A DNA stretch of 64,000 nucleotides from positions 1-64,000 of the forward strand of contig CAUEMA010000001.1 in NCBI GenBank assembly GCA_959018755.1, written 5' to 3'. This document shows positions 60,739 through 64,000 of the stretch, piece after piece. This DNA comes from an uncultured Collinsella sp. Lineage in GTDB: Bacteria > Actinomycetota > Coriobacteriia > Coriobacteriales > Coriobacteriaceae. Positions within the stretch are counted from its first letter, which is position 1; every line of letters begins with the position of its first letter. Under the pieces are notes generated by a model, which was given only the letters and a program-made list of their open reading frames with translations, did no database searches and had not been told where the DNA came from. The position numbers and the translations under genes were made by a program.

Positions 60739-60784
60739 GCGCTGCTGGTTCCGGCTGGGGATGCAAATAGGGAAGGGCGACGTT

Positions 60785-61555
60785 TTGACGATCGATATGA
60801 ATAATGCGGCGGGCACGAACGGTGCGGGCGGCGCCGAGGTCACGCCGCTCATCGAGCTGCGCGACGTAGTGTTCTCCTATGCGGGACATACGGTTGTCGA
60901 TGGCGTGTCGCTGCAGGTCGATCGTGGCGAACTCGTTGCCCTGCTCGGTCCCAACGGCTGCGGTAAGACGACGATTATGCGCCTTATTAACGGCCTTGAA
61001 CTCGCGGACGCAGGGGCATACCTGTTTGACGGGCATGTGATCGATGCGGCGTTTCTAAAGGATTCCGCGGCCGCTCAGCGTTTTCATCAGCGCGTTGGCT
61101 TTGTGTTCCAGAATGCCGACGCGCAGCTCTTTTGCGCCACGGTGGGCGAGGAGGTCGCTTTTGGTCCCGCGCAGATGGGGCTGCCGACGGGCGAGCTCGA
61201 GCGCCGCGTCCGCGATGCCATGGGGCTGTTCCAGGTTGCCGACCTTGCCGACGCCTCTCCCTATCAGCTCTCGGGTGGGCAAAAGAAGCGCGTTGCGCTG
61301 GCTGCGGTGGTGTCGATGAACCCGGATATCTTGGTTCTCGACGAGCCTACCAATGGGCTCGACGAGGATTCATGCGACATTGTGGTCAACTTCTTGCTGG
61401 CCTACGTCGCGGCGGGTAAGACGGTCTTGATGAGCACACATCACCAAGATTTGGTGCGCCGCCTGGGGGCCCGTGCAATCTATATCGATCGATATCACCA
61501 TGTGGTCGAGGCGCCTTCGCCGTCGTATGGAACCGAAAGCGGTGCTACGGACTAG
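60785..61555 (+). CDS. cbiO: ECF transporter ATP-binding component, CbiO/NikO type
   Basis: A 256-residue ABC ATPase: Walker A GPNGCGKTT, Q-loop VFQNADAQLFCATVGEEVAFGP, signature LSGGQKKRVALA, Walker B ILVLDEPTNGLD and the H-loop MSTHHQDL. The start is TTG 60785, eight bases after AGGGAAGGG; ATG 60797 would be too far away. It is the third gene of the operon and forms the coupling module with the Q component. Confidence 0.92.
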   Translation: MTIDMNNAAGTNGAGGAEVTPLIELRDVVFSYAGHTVVDGVSLQVDRGELVALLGPNGCGKTTIMRLINGLELADAGAYLFDGHVIDAAFLKDSAAAQRFHQRVGFVFQNADAQLFCATVGEEVAFGPAQMGLPTGELERRVRDAMGLFQVADLADASPYQLSGGQKKRVALAAVVSMNPDILVLDEPTNGLDEDSCDIVVNFLLAYVAAGKTVLMSTHHQDLVRRLGARAIYIDRYHHVVEAPSPSYGTESGATD

Positions 61556-61634
61556 TTGCTGCGTAGAGCGTGCGTAGCCGCCCGCGCGGCTTTGCCGTGA
61601 TGGTATAGTTATCCAGGTTTTTATGGGGGTGGCT

Positions 61635-62483
61635 ATGCCAAGCTGGAACATTCATATCGCTCAGACGGAGCGTTTGCTGGAGCGCACCGGTGCGCTTGCC
61701 AAGAGCGTGCGCGACCGCAATGCCTTTTTGTTTGGCTGCGTGGTTCCGGATATCTTCGTGGGCTATATGGTCCCTGGCATCGCCGATCCCATCCCGTACC
61801 GCATTACGCACTTTGCCAAGCCTGAGCCCATCCCTAAGCCTCGTGAGCATGAGTTCTGGGATACCTACGTGGCACCGTTGCTTAAAAGTTCGCCCACCGG
61901 TGCGCCGGCCGCGGCGACCTCGATTATCGAGGAACGCGAGCGGCTGAACCGCGTGCACTATCCCCAGCGCTACAAGGATGCCGAGCCGGTTGCCGGTCCC
62001 GGCGCCTGTGAGTTCTCGCTTGCGTCCGAAGATGTGGCGCAGTCGCTGCTCGATTTAACACTGGGCGTCTGGTCGCATCTGGTGGCCGACACGGTTTGGA
62101 ATACGCGTGTGAATCAGTACCTGGAGGCGCATGGCGGCAAGCCGTGTGAGGAGTTCCGCATTAAAAAGCAAGGCGACTTTGACTGGTTTGGCAAGACGCT
62201 GGGCATTGTTTCCATCCCGCGTGCGACCGATCGCCTGTATACCGCTGCGACGCGTTTTGGGCAGTATCCCATCCATAAGGAGTATGTGCTCAAGACCATC
62301 GGTGTCATGCACGAGATTGTACGCGAAAACCCCGGCGAGCCCGATCATCCGCCGTATCGCCTGCTAACCGAGGAGTTTTTCGATGCAACGTTTACCGAGG
62401 TCATCGAGCTAACCGAGGCGGGATTTGCGGCTCGCGTTGCTGCTTCTGACGTTCCCGCAGTCCCTCTGATCGCTAGCTGCTAG
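61635..62483 (+). CDS. Zinc-dependent phospholipase C-like protein
   Basis: A 282-residue protein. The opening PSWNIHIA and the NAFLFGCVVPDIFVGY, THF and LGVWSHLVADTVWN blocks place it in the zinc-dependent phospholipase C/S1-P1 nuclease-like group, where these Trp, His and Asp residues bind zinc. No secretion signal is seen. The start is ATG 61635 behind GGGGGTGG; ATG 61623 is in frame. The substrate is unknown. Confidence 0.72.
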   Translation: MPSWNIHIAQTERLLERTGALAKSVRDRNAFLFGCVVPDIFVGYMVPGIADPIPYRITHFAKPEPIPKPREHEFWDTYVAPLLKSSPTGAPAAATSIIEERERLNRVHYPQRYKDAEPVAGPGACEFSLASEDVAQSLLDLTLGVWSHLVADTVWNTRVNQYLEAHGGKPCEEFRIKKQGDFDWFGKTLGIVSIPRATDRLYTAATRFGQYPIHKEYVLKTIGVMHEIVRENPGEPDHPPYRLLTEEFFDATFTEVIELTEAGFAARVAASDVPAVPLIASC

Positions 62484-63553
62484 CCGGCCGGCTTGACGGC
62501 GAACAGCTCATCCCAATCGACCAATAGCTCCCGTCGAAGGGTTTCTGCGGCAGTGCGTTCCTGATCGGTCTTTGGGATGTAGGGGAGCCCCGCCTTTTTA
62601 TGGATGAGCTCGGCGATGTTGTTAAAGCTCTTCGTGTCTTTGATTTGCTCATAGGTTATCTGGATAACGTCATAGCCCATGCTTGTGAGGGCGGTGGTGC
62701 GCTCGGCATCAGAGAGACTTGCGGCTTCGCCACCGTGGGCGGAACGGCCTTGGCATTCCAAGATGACGCCCATGCTGTCGGTGTTGCTCTCTATGAGGAT
62801 ATCGGCGTAGCAGCAGGTTTTGTCATACAGTGAGCGCGCGGCGTCGCTGAGTGGGATGCGCACGTTGTTTGCGATGTTGATGCCCATGCCGCCCTCGTTG
62901 CGGGGGAGCGAGACAAGCATGGAGGTCTGTACTTCGAAGGGCGAGGCGGTCTGCCCCGTCATGTGCTCGGCCGCCCAGCGCAGTTGTTTAACGCCGCGCA
63001 GGCCTGCGGCCTGCTTGGCGAACGCGGCGATATCCGCTGCGCTGAGGAGCGGTGGGCGCTTCCACAGGTTGGTGTCATTGCCCTTGGTGTCGTTAACTCG
63101 CTCCCAGCCGCAGTTGGGTGGAATGAGCTTAAGCGAAATGGCTTCATCGAGTTGTTGTTGCGTTCGCTCGCAGGGCCTAAACACTGCAAAGGAGCCGCAC
63201 ATCTCGTAGCAAGCCATGAGTAACTGGTTGTGTGAGACCTGCGTGGCAAGGCTGAGCAGCGTAAACTCGGGCGACGTGACATCAAATCCATGCTCAGTCT
63301 GCCTAAACGACCCGGGAGGTGGTTCCTGGGTCAGCAGACGGCTATGAAATAGCTTTCCGTTCGCGCGCTGTTTTCTTTCGCCCACGAATCTCCAGACTGG
63401 TGTGCCGAGCAAGTCTTTAAATACTGGTTGTTTTGAGTAATGCACCAAGCGATGGTCATGGTCGGGCGGCAGGATTGCCGGATAGAGTCCCAGTATCTGG
63501 GGCGGTATGCGATAGTACTGAAAAGCCGTGGGTCCGCAGGCAAGAAATGACAT
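62480..63553 (-). CDS. Hypothetical protein with PD-(D/E)XK nuclease-like C-terminus
   Basis: A 357-residue protein. The C-terminal part has YADILIESNTDSMGVILECQGRSAHG, resembling the Asp... Glu-x-Gln catalytic set of Vsr/DUF559-type nucleases, followed by LTSMGYDVIQITYEQI, a usual last strand and helix. The first half (SPEFTLLSLATQV, LLMACYEMCGSFAV) resembles AbiEi-type or DUF559-linked proteins found in Actinobacteria. The function is not established. It overlaps the end of the preceding convergent gene by four bases. Confidence 0.65.
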   Translation of the reverse strand: MSFLACGPTAFQYYRIPPQILGLYPAILPPDHDHRLVHYSKQPVFKDLLGTPVWRFVGERKQRANGKLFHSRLLTQEPPPGSFRQTEHGFDVTSPEFTLLSLATQVSHNQLLMACYEMCGSFAVFRPCERTQQQLDEAISLKLIPPNCGWERVNDTKGNDTNLWKRPPLLSAADIAAFAKQAAGLRGVKQLRWAAEHMTGQTASPFEVQTSMLVSLPRNEGGMGINIANNVRIPLSDAARSLYDKTCCYADILIESNTDSMGVILECQGRSAHGGEAASLSDAERTTALTSMGYDVIQITYEQIKDTKSFNNIAELIHKKAGLPYIPKTDQERTAAETLRRELLVDWDELFAVKPAG

Positions 63554-63599
63554 AGCGATCCGATCGTTTGAGCGTAGTTTGGGCTAGAAAAGCTATCGG

Positions 63600-63729
63600 T
63601 TTCGGAAGTGCGGGGAAAAAGACAAACAGGTCAACCACAAGCGGTATTTAAGCCAACTTTATCAGGGGTTTTGTTGAAATAAAAGGGCTTGTGCTCGGGG
63701 GTAGGCAATTTTTCCCCGCACTTCCGAAA
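63600..63729. repeat. Perfect inverted repeat, 21-bp arms
   Basis: TTTCGGAAGTGCGGGGAAAA(A) at 63600-63620 is repeated exactly inverted at 63709-63729, with 88 bases between, which contain a further ACAAGC/GCTTGT pair. Confidence 0.85.
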
Positions 63730-63909
63730 ACGCGGTCGATTTAGACCTTGCTAAAACGATTTATCAGCCCTGTGTGAGGTGTGGTCTTGCCACCGGGCGA
63801 ACACTTTTAGCGCTTGGGACTTTATTTATTGGGCCTCGAAGGGTGGATTTCGCGCTTTTAGTAAAGAAATGAGTGCGTGTTTTGCCGTGCGCCGGCATTG
63901 ACGCAAAGA

Positions 63910-63943
63910 AAAGGGTCCGGAAGGCGAAGCCTTCCGGACCCTT
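63910..63943 (-). terminator. Terminator of the minus-strand gene at the right edge
   Basis: AAAGGGTCCGGAAGGC pairs with its complement across GAA, and the minus strand continues into TTTTC. It sits 30 bases after a TAA on that strand. Confidence 0.85.
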
Positions 63944-63972
63944 TGCAATGCAAATCTGCTTGCAAGTGCGAT

Positions 63973-64000
63973 TTAGCGCACCTGAGCGACGTAAGCGACG
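63973..64000 (-). CDS. C-terminal end of a minus-strand gene (possibly glyceraldehyde-3-phosphate dehydrogenase)
   Basis: The minus strand reads VAYVAQVR and a TAA just before a strong terminator. Type I GAPDH proteins often end in a D-x-V-A-Y-V-A type segment, so this is a possible match, but eight residues are too few for a firm call. Confidence 0.35.

Larger units (their letters stand above)
63554..63972. other. Intergenic region at the right edge
   Basis: It carries the inverted repeat at 63600-63729, AT-rich sequence without an open gene, and the terminator at 63910-63943. Confidence 0.6.

Overview
The window looks like chromosome from a gut Coriobacteriia actinobacterium, most likely Collinsella or a close relative. 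This is inferred from the high-GC codon use, a Listeria/Bacteroides-type repeat surface protein with a sorting signal, many mannose-family PTS genes, fructosamine-deglycase-like SIS proteins, and the gene content as a whole. No database search was possible, so the genus is a judgement.

Layout. 1-560: tail of a cell-wall-anchored surface protein. 770-4904 (minus): an FHA protein, a membrane Ser/Thr kinase with a DUF6273-like outer domain, and a second paralogous FHA protein. 5226-11540: mfd, a PAP2 phosphatase, a threonine-aldolase-like PLP enzyme and a GNAT acetyltransferase. 11587-26099: a sugar/Amadori-compound region with GntR regulators, SIS deglycase-like genes, a complete mannose-family PTS operon, an EamA transporter and a HAD phosphatase, interleaved with a YitT-type protein and recQ. 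26493-34372: a 2-hydroxyacid dehydrogenase, metA, 5-formyl-THF cyclo-ligase, a zinc-ribbon/LRR membrane protein and an M16C metalloprotease. 35211-44652: a second sugar module. It holds two GntR genes, PTS EIIA/B/C/D, a SIS deglycase and a fructoselysine-6-kinase-like PfkB protein, and it is bracketed by two virtually identical 1035-bp SIS genes. A decayed EIIC-EIID fusion follows. 45083-49887: an AlbA_2/Schlafen-type ATP-binding regulator behind a remarkable array of GAGAGATA repeats, a hypothetical gene, an HNH endonuclease, a zinc-ribbon protein, a DUF5710 protein and tRNA-Val. 50177-63553: an EamA transporter, glmM, an M32 carboxypeptidase, a T-box-controlled pheST operon, a nickel/cobalt ECF transporter with a NikR-like operator, a zinc-dependent phospholipase C-like protein and a PD-(D/E)XK-like protein. 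A minus-strand gene (possibly GAPDH) begins to leave the window at the right edge.

How it fits together. The central 30 kb carries six SIS-domain genes of the FrlB/GfrE/GfrF type, two working mannose-type PTS sets, a FrlD-like kinase and five GntR/UTRA regulators. The simplest reading is uptake and phosphorylation of glycated amino compounds or amino-sugar conjugates, followed by deglycase cleavage to a hexose phosphate. An ATAACGT-type palindrome recurs upstream of most of these units and is the likely shared operator.

The intergenic regions are rich in dispersed palindromic elements: hairpins of 19-60 bp per arm, a CCTGTCCC-type family and a compound repeat of about 170 bp.
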